Origin: Microbacterium helvum
Lineage (GTDB): Bacteria; Actinomycetota; Actinomycetes; Actinomycetales; Microbacteriaceae
NCBI RefSeq assembly: GCF_014779795.1
Contig: NZ_JACXZS010000004.1
Span: 124,001-188,000, forward strand
Direction of reading: 5' to 3'
DNA: 64,000 nucleotides
Made by a program: the position numbers and the translations under genes. Positions 62,825 through 64,000 of this stretch are shown here, piece by piece (the first letter of the stretch is position 1; each line of letters opens with the position of its first letter). The notes under the pieces were generated by a model. That model had not been told where the DNA came from and did not search any database. It saw only the letters and a program-made list of their open reading frames with translations.

Positions 62825-63877
62825 TTAAGCCGAGACGCGGGCGGCGATGGCGTCGCCGATCTCGGTCGTCGTTCGGGGTGCAGTGCCGCGGTTCGCGATG
62901 TCGTCCTCGACGGCGGCGGTGACGCGCTGAGCCTCGTCGTGCAGCCCGAGGTGGTCGAGCAGCAGCGAGACCGAGAGGATCGCGGCCGTGGGATCGGCCT
63001 TCTGCTGGCCCGCGATGTCAGGCGCCGAACCGTGCACGGGCTCGAACATCGAGGGGAACGCGCCGTCGGGGTTGATGTTGCCCGAAGCGGCGAGGCCGAT
63101 GCCACCGGTGACGGCGCCGGCCAGGTCCGTGAGGATGTCGCCGAAGAGGTTGTCGGTGACGATCACATCGAAGCGGCCCGGGTTCGTGACCAGGAAGATG
63201 GTTGCCGCGTCGACGTGCAGATAGTCTACGGCGACGTCGGGGTGCTCCAGTGCCACCTCGTCGACCAGACGCTTCCAGATCCCGCCGGCATGGACGAGGA
63301 CGTTCGTCTTGTGCACGAGGGTGAGCTTCTTGCTGCGGCGCTCGGCGAGCTCGAACGCGTAGCGCACCACGCGCTCGACTCCGAACGCCGTGTTGACCGA
63401 TGTCTCGTTGGCGACCTCATGCGGCGTGCCGGTGCGGATCGATCCGCCGTTGCCGACGTACGGGCCCTCGGTGCCCTCGCGCACCACGACGAAGTCGATG
63501 TCGCCGGGTGCCGCAAGCGGTCCGGGCACGCCGGGGTACAGCTTCGAGGGTCGCAGGTTCACGTAGTGGTCGAGCTCGAACCGCAGCTTGAGCAGGAGCC
63601 CGCGCTCGATGTTCGCGTCCTTCAGTCGCGGGTCGCCGGGCACTCCCCCGACGGCGCCGAGCAGGATCGCGTCGTGTGAGCGGATCGCGTCGAGGTCGGT
63701 GTCGGTCAGCGTCTCGCCCGTCTCGAGGAAGCGCGCCGCCCCCAGCGAGAACCGCGTCCGCTCGAACCGGACGTCGCCGCCGGAGGTGGCGGCATCCAGC
63801 ACCTTCTCGGCTTCCGTGATGACCTCGGGACCGATGCCGTCACCCGGGATGACGGCAAGCTTCACGACACGCGACAT
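62825..63877 (-). CDS. leuB: 3-isopropylmalate dehydrogenase
   Basis: LeuB oxidatively decarboxylates 3-isopropylmalate. The 350-residue protein begins with [12 protein letters not shown] and has [20 protein letters not shown] plus GSAPDIAGQ, classical for the family. It works with leuC and leuD, which are 22 kb away in this window. It starts 7 nt after the stop of the MFS fragment. Confidence 0.95.
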   Translation of the reverse strand: MSRVVKLAVIPGDGIGPEVITEAEKVLDAATSGGDVRFERTRFSLGAARFLETGETLTDTDLDAIRSHDAILLGAVGGVPGDPRLKDANIERGLLLKLRFELDHYVNLRPSKLYPGVPGPLAAPGDIDFVVVREGTEGPYVGNGGSIRTGTPHEVANETSVNTAFGVERVVRYAFELAERRSKKLTLVHKTNVLVHAGGIWKRLVDEVALEHPDVAVDYLHVDAATIFLVTNPGRFDVIVTDNLFGDILTDLAGAVTGGIGLAASGNINPDGAFPSMFEPVHGSAPDIAGQQKADPTAAILSVSLLLDHLGLHDEAQRVTAAVEDDIANRGTAPRTTTEIGDAIAARVSA

Positions 63878-63884
63878 GGTGCTC

Positions 63885-64000
63885 CTACGACTTCTGGCGG
63901 GACTCTCCCAGGGTAGTGGCCGCGATGACCCCCGCGATCACGACGAGCGCCGCTCCGATGAGCGCCGTCACGGTGACCCCGGCGTCGAACGCGCTCGCCG
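63885..64000 (-). CDS. C-terminal end of an MFS-type transporter, cut by window
   Basis: The last 38 codons are visible, reading [20 protein letters not shown], then [17 protein letters not shown] and TAG. The pattern, an AF segment followed by a final membrane helix and a short charged tail, matches the end of DHA2-type (EmrB/QacA-like) drug exporters. The family call rests on this tail only. It is 7 nt upstream of leuB, so read-through is likely. Confidence 0.5.
   Translation of the reverse strand, partial: ASAFDAGVTVTALIGAALVVIAGVIAATTLGESRQKS

Overview
The window comes from a high-GC actinobacterium, almost certainly family Microbacteriaceae and probably Microbacterium. This rests on gene order (rpsP-khpA-rimM-trmD, coaD-yceD-rpmF-rnc-mutM, leuCD-murA-plsC-gpsA-ddl-thiL), frequent GTG starts, many apparently leaderless promoters and the protein families present. 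It is a chromosomal core region. I saw no insertion sequence, phage, plasmid or CRISPR feature.

Left part (1-22 kb). The minus strand carries a translation, secretion and chromosome backbone in reverse order: trmD, rimM, khpA, rpsP, ffh, ftsY, smc. Accessory modules sit at its junctions. A nitrate module (a NarK-type transporter and a nitrate reductase fused to a CysJ-like flavoprotein reductase) separates rimM from trmD. A YbdK-type ligase separates rpsP from ffh. Between ffh and ftsY lie an ECF sigma factor with a membrane partner, a TetR-VOC fusion regulator, an ACT-domain protein, lipB-lipA, a DUF2004-like protein and a secreted protein.

Middle part (22-41 kb). A plus-strand operon with a strong promoter encodes a 39-residue peptide, an 83-residue protein and two paralogous double-GNAT acetyltransferases. 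It separates smc from mutM and is the best candidate here for something undescribed. The backbone then resumes with mutM-rnc-rpmF-yceD, coaD, recG, rsmD, a serine hydrolase, thiL, a DUF3515 lipoprotein, ddl, gpsA, plsC, murA, leuD and leuC. The leuCD genes are preceded by a leucine-codon leader peptide and a hairpin.

Right part (41-64 kb). terC is preceded by a probable yybP-ykoY (manganese) riboswitch. Then come a second ECF sigma factor with a DUF4349 membrane protein, two identical tRNA-Glu genes, an MBL-fold hydrolase, a fructose PTS operon (fruR-fruK-fruA, then ptsH), a phosphotransferase, a PadR regulator with its membrane partner, tRNA-Gln and gltX. A LysR-controlled cluster for N-acyl-D-amino acids and D-amino acids follows (aminotransferase, D-aminoacylase, RidA, D-serine-dehydratase-like). 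The window ends with a FAH-MFS-methyltransferase operon, ilvE, leuB and the tail of an MFS transporter.

Two window-wide signals stand out. Many transcription units have a TANNNT box exactly 6 nt before the start codon, which suggests leaderless mRNAs. The heptamer GGATGCC and its complement are strongly over-represented in genes and hairpins alike.
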